Below, piece after piece: positions 25,476 through 32,325 of a stretch of 64,000 bases of DNA; positions within the stretch are counted from its first letter, which is position 1, and every line of letters starts with the position of its first letter. The notes beneath the pieces are model-generated. The model was not told where the DNA came from. It saw only the letters and a list, made by a program, of their open reading frames with translations, and did no database searches. Where the stretch lies: positions 558,001-622,000 of the forward strand of contig NZ_JAJNEL010000001.1 in assembly GCF_029428675.1 (NCBI RefSeq), written 5' to 3'. The translations under genes were made by a program, and so were the position numbers. Origin of the DNA: Streptomyces sp. JH14. Its GTDB lineage: Bacteria; Actinomycetota; Actinomycetes; Streptomycetales; Streptomycetaceae.

Positions 25476-25663
25476 TCAGTCGGGCATCGGCTCGGCGTAG
25501 TGCCTGAAGCCGTCACGGTCGGTGTGCAGGGCGTACAGGCGCTCAGCCAGCACGGAGGGGCTGGAGTGCTCGGCATCGGGTCGGATGGCGCCCGGGACGA
25601 TCAGTGGGCGATGTGGATGTTCTCCGACGCGAGGGTTGTGAGCTGCTGCGGGTTTGCTGCATT
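25476..25663 (-). pseudogene. C-terminal fragment of a short-chain dehydrogenase/reductase, frameshifted
   Basis: On the minus strand, 25663 down to about 25610 reads NAANPQQLTTLASENIHIA. After a one-base phase change it continues as LIVPGAI, then ending ERLYALHTDRDGFRHYAEPMPD and a stop at 25476. This resembles the end of an SDR oxidoreductase. The Rossmann part and catalytic Tyr-Lys are missing because the sequence switches to the TnpB-type element at about 25664. It therefore carries both a truncation and a frameshift. Confidence 0.6.
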
Positions 25664-27430
25664 GAAGTGAGTTGTAGCGAGCGGAAGTGAGTCCTGGCGG
25701 TGGGCGTGTGGGGTGGGAACGGGGGTTCTGGGGCCGAATGGGTGACCTTGGTGGCTGTTGCTCGTTGGGCTGGGTGGCAGGGCGTCCCGCCTGGGGGGGG
25801 TGATGTGGTGGGTGGTTTACGGAAGCTGGCCGCGTCCTTCGTGGTGCCCGGGCCGTGCGGGGTGGCGGTCCGGGACCGCTTCAAGCACCTGACCGCCCGG
25901 GACGAGAGGGTGCTGCGTGCGGTCGGTGCGCATCAGGGAGCGCTGGCTTCCCATGATCTCAAGGCCCGCTGCGTGGATGGGCTGGAGCACGGTGCGGACA
26001 CCTGGGCGGCGCGTAAGCGGGAGCTGACCGGGTTATCGTCGTCGCGGATCGCCGGGGCGATCACGAAGGCCACGCACGATCAGTGGGCGCTGGCCCGCCG
26101 TTGCCAGGCGGCGCACATCCAGAACCTGGAAGCCGGGATCAAGACGCTACGGCACCGGCTGTCCCTTCCGCTCGGGGAGAAGGGCACCAAGCGCGCGGCG
26201 GGCGGTTACCGCTCCCAGGGTGAGTGGTTTCGCAAGTCCCGCCGCCTCGCGGCACTGCAAGACCGGCATGCTGCTGCTGTTGCCGACTGGCAGGCCGGAC
26301 GGGTCCGGGTGGTCAGGGGCGGTAAACGTCTGCTGAACACCCGCCATCATCTCGCCGAGGCCGAGCTCACCGAGGCCCGGTGGCGGGAGCGGTGGGAGGC
26401 GGGACGCTCGTTCCTCGCTGCGGACGGCGAATCGGGGAAGCGGTTCGGGAACGAGACGATCCGCGTCACCCCGCACGGCGAAGTCAGCATCAGACTCCCT
26501 GCCCCGCTCGCGCACCTGGCCAACGCAAAGCACGGCCGGTACACCCTCACCGCCACCGTGGCGTTCGCGCACCGGGGGGTGGAGTGGGCCGACCGCATCG
26601 AAGCGAACCGGGCGGTGGCCTACCGCATCCACCTCGATACGGAGCGCGGCCGCTGGTACCTCACCGCGTCCTGGCAACGCCCCGTCGTGCAGACCATCGC
26701 GTTGGAGGCCGCCCGCGCCCGGGGCATGATCGGTGTCGACACCAACGCCGACCACTTCGCCGCCTACCGGCTCGACCGGCACGGCAATCCGGTCGGTGAC
26801 CCGCACCGCTTCGGCTACGACCTGTCCGGGACCACCGCTCACCGCGACGCCCAGATCCGCCACGCGCTGACCCGGTTGATCAACTGGGCGGGGCGGGTCG
26901 GTGTCGCGGCGATCGGCATCGAAGACCTGGACTTCACCACCGAGGCAACCCGCGAGAAGCACGGCCGCCGGAAAAGGTTCAGGCAGCTCATCTGCGGTAT
27001 CCCGACCGGGAAGCTGAAGGCCCGGCTGGTGTCCATGGCCGCTGAACACGGCCTGAGCATCGTCGCGGTCGACCCCGCCTACACCAGCCTGTGGGGTGCC
27101 CAGCACTGGCAGAAACCACTGGCCACCCCGCACCGCACCATGTCCCGTCACGATGCCGCGGGCATCGCGATCGCACGACGCGCCCTCGGGCACCCGATCC
27201 GGCGTCGGACGGCACCGCCCCCACACGACCGGAGTGATCGTGCGGGGCATCGGACCGTCCAGGCCGCACCAGGTAACCGGGGACGTGAGGGAACCCGCCC
27301 ACCCACCACGGACCGGCCCCCCGGAGGACCGTCGCCGAACGGGACGCGAAAGCGGGAACCCAGCGCATCCAACACCGTTCGGGATGCGCCCAGTACGCAG
27401 CAGTGGGTCCAAGACTCACTCATGCGCACT
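25664..27430 (+). mobile_element. Single-gene TnpB-type (IS200/IS605-related) element
   Basis: The SDR remnant ends abruptly at about 25663. Immediately inside lie two copies of AAGTGAGT (25665-25672 and 25685-25692). At the other end ACTCACT occurs at 27414-27420. The left motif CCAGGACTCACT, read on the minus strand (25686-25697), matches CCAAGACTCACT (27409-27420) at 11 of 12 positions. No tnpA Y1 transposase gene is present, so the element is non-autonomous. Exact ends and target site are uncertain. Boundaries are given to within about 20 nt. Confidence 0.6.
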
Positions 27431-27436
27431 GGCTAG
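25805..27436 (+). CDS. TnpB-related RuvC-domain protein without zinc finger
   Basis: A protein of about 543 residues related to IS605 OrfB/TnpB RNA-guided nucleases. The RuvC triad is complete in order: Asp312 (GVDTNADH), Glu373 (GIEDLDF) and Asp450 (SRHDAAGIA). Where TnpB normally has a CxxC...CxxC ribbon after VDPxYTS, this protein reads VDPAYTSLWGAQHWQKPL with no cysteine. The N-terminal half is basic and helical, suited to nucleic-acid binding. After about residue 465 the text turns Pro/Arg-rich (HPIRRRTAPPPHDRSDRAGH) and probably reads through the element's right-end RNA region. GTG 25805 is my start; GTG 25700 is in frame. Confidence 0.75.
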   Translation: MVGGLRKLAASFVVPGPCGVAVRDRFKHLTARDERVLRAVGAHQGALASHDLKARCVDGLEHGADTWAARKRELTGLSSSRIAGAITKATHDQWALARRCQAAHIQNLEAGIKTLRHRLSLPLGEKGTKRAAGGYRSQGEWFRKSRRLAALQDRHAAAVADWQAGRVRVVRGGKRLLNTRHHLAEAELTEARWRERWEAGRSFLAADGESGKRFGNETIRVTPHGEVSIRLPAPLAHLANAKHGRYTLTATVAFAHRGVEWADRIEANRAVAYRIHLDTERGRWYLTASWQRPVVQTIALEAARARGMIGVDTNADHFAAYRLDRHGNPVGDPHRFGYDLSGTTAHRDAQIRHALTRLINWAGRVGVAAIGIEDLDFTTEATREKHGRRKRFRQLICGIPTGKLKARLVSMAAEHGLSIVAVDPAYTSLWGAQHWQKPLATPHRTMSRHDAAGIAIARRALGHPIRRRTAPPPHDRSDRAGHRTVQAAPGNRGREGTRPPTTDRPPGGPSPNGTRKREPSASNTVRDAPSTQQWVQDSLMRTG

Positions 27437-27443
27437 GAACGGT

Positions 27444-28334
27444 GTGGACAACCGTGAAGAGGTCCGCGAGTTTCTGACCTCGCGGCGAGCCAAGATCACC
27501 CCCGAGCAGGCGGGCGTGCCCTCCGGCAGCCGGCGCCGCGTGCCGGGCCTGCGCAGGAGCGAGGTCGCGGCCCTGGCCGACATGAGCGTGGAGTACTACG
27601 CCAAGCTGGAGCGCGGCAGCCTCGCCGGCGTCTCCCCGGCCGTACTGGAAGCCGTCGCCCGTGCCCTCCGGCTCGACGACGCCGAACGCGCCCACCTTCT
27701 CCATCTGGCCCAGGCCGCCGACGGCTCCGACGCCCTTACCCGGCCTCGGCGCCGCACCACCCGCCACTGGGCCCCGCACCGCAGCCTGCAATGGACCCTC
27801 GACGCCATCACCGCGGGGCCCGCATTCGTTCGCAACGGCCGCATGGACCTGCTCGCCGCCAACCAACTCGCCCGCGCCTTCTACAACGACGTCTACGCCT
27901 CCCCGTCCAACCGGGCGAACCTCGCGCGCTTCAACTTCCTCGACCCTGCCTCGCGCCGCTTCTACCCCGACTGGGAGCAGGCCGCCGACATCGCTGTCGC
28001 CATCCTGCGCACCGAAGCCGGCCGCAATCCCCACGACAAGGACCTCCACGACCTGGTCGGCGAGCTGTCCACGCGCAGCGACGAGTTCCGCACCCGCTGG
28101 GGTGCCCACGATGTTCGCCATCACGGCACCGGCACCAAGCGCTTCCACCACCAGGCCGTAGGCGAACTCACGCTCGCCTACGAAGGGTTGGAGATGGCCG
28201 CCGAACCCGGTCTGACCTTGACCATCTACGCCACCGAGCCCGGGTCGCCCTCCGAGGAGGGCTTGCTCCTGCTCGCCTCCTGGGCCGCCACCCAGGAACT
28301 CCGAGCCCCCACGCAGCACCGCACAACGGACTGA
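27444..28334 (+). CDS. XRE regulator with MmyB-type ligand-binding domain
   Basis: A 296-residue transcription factor starting VDNREEVREFL. The helix-turn-helix covers about residues 30-65 (EVAALADMSVEYYAKLERG). The C-terminal MmyB-like domain contains ALQWTLDAI-type text (SLQWTLDAITAGPAFV), FLDPASRRFYPDWE and KRFHHQAVGELTLAYEG, characteristic of fatty-acid-binding PAS-like regulators in Streptomyces. Such genes often sit beside SDR oxidoreductases, as the upstream remnant here would suggest. The start codon is only 8 nt beyond the TnpB stop, with a weak AGGAAC site, so its promoter must lie in or near the element. Confidence 0.88.
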   Translation: MDNREEVREFLTSRRAKITPEQAGVPSGSRRRVPGLRRSEVAALADMSVEYYAKLERGSLAGVSPAVLEAVARALRLDDAERAHLLHLAQAADGSDALTRPRRRTTRHWAPHRSLQWTLDAITAGPAFVRNGRMDLLAANQLARAFYNDVYASPSNRANLARFNFLDPASRRFYPDWEQAADIAVAILRTEAGRNPHDKDLHDLVGELSTRSDEFRTRWGAHDVRHHGTGTKRFHHQAVGELTLAYEGLEMAAEPGLTLTIYATEPGSPSEEGLLLLASWAATQELRAPTQHRTTD

Positions 28335-28765
28335 CGCGGTTCAACGAGCAACCGCCGCAGAATTGCATCGATTTGGGCTCCGGCCTCTCTCGTGAGACAC
28401 GGCCCCGACGGCCAGGGTGAGACAGCGCAGGCAGCGGCTGCAAAAGCTGCCACCGGGCCTGAGATCCCAGAGGCGGTCCGGCCGCCAGTCAGGGCGAACC
28501 GGCATGCCGGGAGGCAGCCGGGCCACCGCCCGTACCCCGACCCTCACGTCGGTCCGGGCAGCTCGCACCTGGGCCAGTCGGATGCGCCCCGAGCGCGGCC
28601 CTCCACCAAGGATGAACTGCACGACGAAACCAGTGGGGTGACAGACCATCAGCGCTGTCGGCAAATGAGCGTCGCGCGCACGGCAGTCGCCGGATCTGCA
28701 TCCTGGGCGCGACCGCGCACCCCTCTGGTGCCTAGGTGCCGGGATGAAGAGCTCCAGCTGCCCGG
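28335..28765. other. 431-bp gap without a convincing gene
   Basis: Open frames exist on both strands (longest minus-strand frame 28341-28664, about 107 codons, beginning MPTALMVCHPTGF). None has a good ribosome site or recognisable family text. Base composition is ordinary. It could hold a decayed gene next to the mobile element. No hairpin or repeat of note was seen. Confidence 0.5.
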
Positions 28766-29482
28766 TCAGATGAACAGGACGCTCTCGACATCGATGGTGA
28801 CGAGTTCCACGTCCCGGTTCACCGTTCCGCCCTCCCCTCGCCGGTAGACGCGTCGCCGGGTCGGGATCATTATCCCGTCGAACTCCTTGTACTCGGAGGG
28901 GTAGTGCGCGGCAGGCCCGGCGTTGATGACCTCGGGCGTGTAGTCGTGCCTGCGCAGCAGCCCGTTCGAGTCGAAGTAGAAGATCTGCTCAGGGCAATGC
29001 GTCGCGATGTGGTCAGGGAAGGTGACCTTCAGACGCCTCCAGGTCTCCCCCTCCTCCGCGACCGGGGACAGCTCCACGGTCTCGAATCCGGGAGAGGTGA
29101 AGGTGAACGGGGACGTCAGGTACGTCCACATGGCCTCCCCGGCGAAGTAGGCGACCTGGAGATCGTCCCAGGGAGCGCGCACGTCGCCCGGGAACGACGC
29201 ACGAGGGTCAGCCCGCTCGGCCGTCACCTCTCCGGTGGCGGACTCCACGGCCACCCGCTGCGCGGTGAAGGACGTCCGCAGGTGGGGCGCTGTGAAGGGG
29301 TAGTGGCTGGCGTGCTGCTGATGCAGGTCGAGCCGTACAGCCACGTGGCTCAGTATCCCCTCCCGGCCCTTCAGCCTCCACAGCGAACCTCCGACCCGGT
29401 GGTGCACGGTCGCCGAGCTGAACCGGTTGTAGCGGTCCAGGCCGCCGTGCGCCTCGATGACCCGTGTGACGAGATCACTCAT
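28766..29482 (-). CDS. Conserved hypothetical protein, LolA/beta-barrel-like
   Basis: A 238-residue protein with AAGGAGGAATCTGCC before ATG 29482. The N-terminus MSDLVTRVIEAHGGLDRYN resembles the opening of outer-membrane-lipoprotein-sorting-like (LolA-type) folds. The rest is beta-rich with paired aromatic strands (GEAMWTYLTSPFTF, EQIFYFDSNGLLRRHDYT, EFDGIMIPTRRRVYRRG). No signal peptide is seen, so a cytosolic ligand-binding role is possible. I do not recognise a specific family. It is isolated, with an AT-rich palindromic region about 100 nt upstream. Confidence 0.8.
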   Translation of the reverse strand: MSDLVTRVIEAHGGLDRYNRFSSATVHHRVGGSLWRLKGREGILSHVAVRLDLHQQHASHYPFTAPHLRTSFTAQRVAVESATGEVTAERADPRASFPGDVRAPWDDLQVAYFAGEAMWTYLTSPFTFTSPGFETVELSPVAEEGETWRRLKVTFPDHIATHCPEQIFYFDSNGLLRRHDYTPEVINAGPAAHYPSEYKEFDGIMIPTRRRVYRRGEGGTVNRDVELVTIDVESVLFI

Positions 29483-29578
29483 GGCAGATTCCTCCTTGAT
29501 CCGTGGGATGTTTCGTCGGATATGTGACCGGCTGACGCAGCCCGGCCGAAGAGGCGGCACGTGGTCGGCGCGGCGCAC

Positions 29579-29612
29579 CTCAATTAAGAGTATATGCTCC
29601 TAATATTTTTTA
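29579..29612. promoter_or_regulatory. AT-rich operator-like palindrome
   Basis: A sharp AT-rich island in 70% GC surroundings contains AAGAGTATATGCTCCT (29585-29600), an imperfect palindrome centred on ATAT, followed by a run of T. It looks like a MarR/TetR operator or a promoter for the gene ending at 28766. No regulator gene is adjacent. Confidence 0.35.
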
Positions 29613-29849
29613 CCCGGGACGGTACGACCCGGATCCTCCGCCCCTCGGAACATCCCGCCTCCGCCGAGACGGGTCGTCCACGGCCGCAGATGAGACCGGC
29701 GCAGCCCTGGCCTGCAGGTCGGCCAGGATTGATGCGGCGCGGTCGTGATGCGCGCCGGACGGTGGGCAGGTCACCTGGCCGGCAGTCGAGCACCTCGAGC
29801 GGCCATGCACAATGAGCCCGGTTGATCGAGGTGGGGAGACGGGTCGGGT
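29613..29849. other. Non-coding stretch with no recognisable element
   Basis: Together with the preceding island this gives about 367 bp between genes. Frames on either strand lack family text and ribosome sites. Nothing further is seen. Confidence 0.4.
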
Positions 29850-30047
29850 ATGTGGATCAGGATCGTGTGGGACCTCGGGCGCGGGGTCGCCTTGCTCTTG
29901 GTCGCGTTCAATGTCCGCGATTGGGCGGTGCGCGCCTCCCGTCACGTGTCGAACCGCGTCGGCGCCGTGAGGACGGTCTGCGCGATCCTGGGTGCGATCT
30001 TCCTTTCGGCGGGCATGGTCCGTCTGGCCCATGCCCTTTGGCCATAG
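29850..30047 (+). CDS. Small two-helix membrane protein, possible gene
   Basis: A 65-residue frame opening MWIRIVWDLGRGVALLLVAF with a second hydrophobic helix AVRTVCAILGAIFLSAGMVRLA and ending LAHALWP. GGGGAGACGGGTCGGGT lies upstream of the ATG, with a slightly long spacing. Codon bias is plausible and the topology (short hydrophilic loop ASRHVSNRVG between helices) is sensible, but no homologue is known to me. It stands alone. Confidence 0.4.
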   Translation: MWIRIVWDLGRGVALLLVAFNVRDWAVRASRHVSNRVGAVRTVCAILGAIFLSAGMVRLAHALWP

Positions 30048-30430
30048 CGGCTGAGATCAGCAATCGCGCGCATGGCACACATGGCTGTTTCGCCGACATC
30101 GGCGCCTGACACCAACAGCAGCGGTCATGACCGATCTCCGGCGCCCGCCAAGGCCGTAACGACAGCTGTATCCCTTCGAGTGGCAGAGGCACTGCACCGA
30201 CCTGATTCACGTCGAAGCCGTCCCGCGCACAGCCGACTTGCCAGTTCGGCCGACCGATCCACCCAGCCCTCCCCACAACTGTCGCCGGGAACCCTTGGAG
30301 AGTGGGCCGGGCACAGCCCAACCGCCTGAGTCCTCGGCGGCGCCCTCGACGACCGGTCGGGCTACGATCGATCACCTCCGTCCTGCACGCCCGTTCCCAG
30401 AGCCGATCCGGTAGAGAGTGGAGAGACGCC
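30048..30430 (+). other. 383-bp gap ahead of plsC with a candidate promoter
   Basis: No gene is recognised. TACGAT at 30363-30368 fits a -10 box for plsC, giving a leader of about 56 nt, though the -35 is unclear. The rest carries ordinary composition and no strong repeats. Confidence 0.4.
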
Positions 30431-31141
30431 GTGTTCTACTACGTGCTCAAATACGTCATTCTGGGGCCGCTGCTGCGGTTGCTTTTCCGGCCCAGGATCG
30501 AGGGACTGGAGCACATTCCGGAGGAGGGCGCGGCGATCGTCGCCGGTAACCATCTGTCCTTTTCCGACCATTTCCTGATGCCCGCGATCATCCGACGGCG
30601 CATCACCTTTCTCGCCAAGGCGGAGTACTTCACGGGTCCCGGGCTGAAGGGGAAGCTGACCGCCGCGTTCTTCCGCAGCGCCGGGCAGATCCCGGTGGAC
30701 CGGTCCGGCAAGAACGCGGGGCAGGCCGCGATCGATGAAGGGCTCGGCGTGCTGAGCAAGGGCGAACTGCTCGGGATCTATCCGGAGGGGACCCGTTCGC
30801 ACGACGGCCGGCTCTACAAGGGCAAGGTCGGTGTCGCGGTGATGGCGATCAAGGCGCGGGTGCCGGTCGTGCCGTGCGCCATGGTCGGTACGTTCGAGAT
30901 CCAGCCTCCCGGCAAGGTCGTCCCGCGCATCAAGCGGGTGACCATCCGCTTCGGTGAGCCGATGGACTTCTCCCGCTACGCCGGTATGGGGGACCAGAAA
31001 GCGGCGATCCGGGCGGTCACCGACGAGATCATGTACGCGATCCTCGGGCTCTCCGGTCAGGAGTACGTCGACGAGTACGCCGTCAAGGTGAAGGCCGCAG
31101 AGGCAGCCCAGCCGAAGAAGTTCCCGAGACTGCGACGCTGA
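30431..31141 (+). CDS. plsC: 1-acyl-sn-glycerol-3-phosphate acyltransferase family protein
   Basis: A 236-residue membrane-associated acyltransferase of phospholipid synthesis, making phosphatidate from lysophosphatidate. The HX4D catalytic motif is NHLSFSDHF at about residue 40. The FxxR-like block (SAGQIPVDRSG) and YPEGTRSHDG follow. VPVVPCAMVGT completes the family set. GTG 30431 opens VFYYVLKYVILGPLL, a single hydrophobic anchor, and GTGGAGAGACGCC precedes it. Substrate preference is not readable. Confidence 0.88.
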   Translation: MFYYVLKYVILGPLLRLLFRPRIEGLEHIPEEGAAIVAGNHLSFSDHFLMPAIIRRRITFLAKAEYFTGPGLKGKLTAAFFRSAGQIPVDRSGKNAGQAAIDEGLGVLSKGELLGIYPEGTRSHDGRLYKGKVGVAVMAIKARVPVVPCAMVGTFEIQPPGKVVPRIKRVTIRFGEPMDFSRYAGMGDQKAAIRAVTDEIMYAILGLSGQEYVDEYAVKVKAAEAAQPKKFPRLRR

Positions 31142-31205
31142 CCGCGAATCCGCGATCGGCGAACCCTCATGCCCAACCGGTCCGGCACCGCCTAGCGTTC
31201 CTCCC

Positions 31206-32255
31206 ATGAGCAACGGACAGGCATGGGTACTCGGGGCCACGGGACAGATCGGGCGCGCGGCGGTGCGCGCGCTCGCGGAGGACGGCTGGGAGGTGACCGC
31301 GGTCTCGCGCGGCGGCGGCCGCGACGAGCGATGGGCCGACGGGGTACGGACGACAGCCCTCGACCGGGACGACGAGGGGGCACTGGCCGCGGCACTGGGC
31401 GACGGCTGTGACGTCCTGGTCGACATGGTGGCATACGGCGAGCAGCACGCCCGGCAGCTTGCCGGGCTCGCCGACCGGGTCGGTTCGGCCGTCGTCATCT
31501 CCAGCGGCGCGGTCTACGAGGACGCTCGCGGCCGCGGCTTCGACACCCAGAACGAGCCCGACGGCGCCCCGCAGTATCCGGTGCCGATCGCGGAGACCCA
31601 GCGCACGGTGGCACCGGGGGATGCCACGTATGCGACGAGAAAGGTCCGGCTGGAGCGGGATCTGCTCGCTGCGGGCGACACGCTGCCGGTGACGCTGCTG
31701 CGGGCCGGTGCGGTCCATGGCCCGTACTGCCGTACGCCGCGCGAGCTGTACTTCGTCAAGCGGCTGCTGGACGGGCGCAAGCGGCGGGTGCTGGCGTACA
31801 ACGGCACCGGCCGCTTCCATCCGGTCCATGTGTCCAATGTGGCCGAGCTGATCCGGCTCGCCGCACGGCGTCCCGGGTCGCGGGTACTGAACGCGGCCGA
31901 TCCGCAGGCGCCCACGGTCGCTGAGATCGCGTCGGCGATCGACGAGGTGCTCGGCAGGGAGACGGAGACGGTACTGGTGGAGGGACCCTCTCCGATGGGC
32001 GAGGTCGGCGAGACGCCGTGGACCATTGCCCATCCCGTCGTGTATGACATGACGGCTGCCGGGAAGGAGCTCGGCTACCGGCCGGTGACGGGGTACGCGG
32101 AGTCGCTGCCGGAGACTGTCGAGTGGCTGGTCGGGCAGTTGAACGGCCGGGACTGGCGGGACGCCTTCCCGGCGATGCTGCGGACGTACGGCGAGGGCCT
32201 GTTCGACTATGCGGCGGAGGACGCCTGGCTGGAGCAGTACGACCTGGGCAGGTGA
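31206..32255 (+). CDS. NAD-dependent epimerase/dehydratase family protein
   Basis: A 349-residue extended SDR. The Rossmann glycine motif is VLGATGQIGRAA near residue 9. An SSGAVYED block precedes the YATRK (YxxxK) catalytic pair near residue 141. RFHPVHVSNVAELIRLAA is typical of the isoflavone-reductase/UDP-sugar branch. Substrate unknown. The ATG at 31206 has a TAGCGT -10 box 7 nt upstream and no ribosome site, so it is probably leaderless. It is convergent with the secreted hydrolase, with a hairpin between them. Confidence 0.87.
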   Translation: MSNGQAWVLGATGQIGRAAVRALAEDGWEVTAVSRGGGRDERWADGVRTTALDRDDEGALAAALGDGCDVLVDMVAYGEQHARQLAGLADRVGSAVVISSGAVYEDARGRGFDTQNEPDGAPQYPVPIAETQRTVAPGDATYATRKVRLERDLLAAGDTLPVTLLRAGAVHGPYCRTPRELYFVKRLLDGRKRRVLAYNGTGRFHPVHVSNVAELIRLAARRPGSRVLNAADPQAPTVAEIASAIDEVLGRETETVLVEGPSPMGEVGETPWTIAHPVVYDMTAAGKELGYRPVTGYAESLPETVEWLVGQLNGRDWRDAFPAMLRTYGEGLFDYAAEDAWLEQYDLGR

Positions 32256-32272
32256 GACGGGCCCGTACATGA

Positions 32273-32310
32273 GGACGGGCGGCCGGTGGTGCTCGTCCGG
32301 CCGCCCGTCC
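32273..32310. terminator. Perfect 14-bp inverted repeat between convergent genes
   Basis: GGACGGGCGGCCGG (32273-32286) pairs fully with 32297-32310 across a 10-nt loop. Placed between the epimerase stop and the hydrolase stop, it suits a bidirectional terminator. Confidence 0.8.
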
Positions 32311-32325
32311 CCCTCACTCAGCCGC

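Noticed and set aside
28341..28664. 107-codon minus-strand frame beside the MmyB-type regulator
   Set aside because: There is no ribosome site and no family text, and other frames are equally open.
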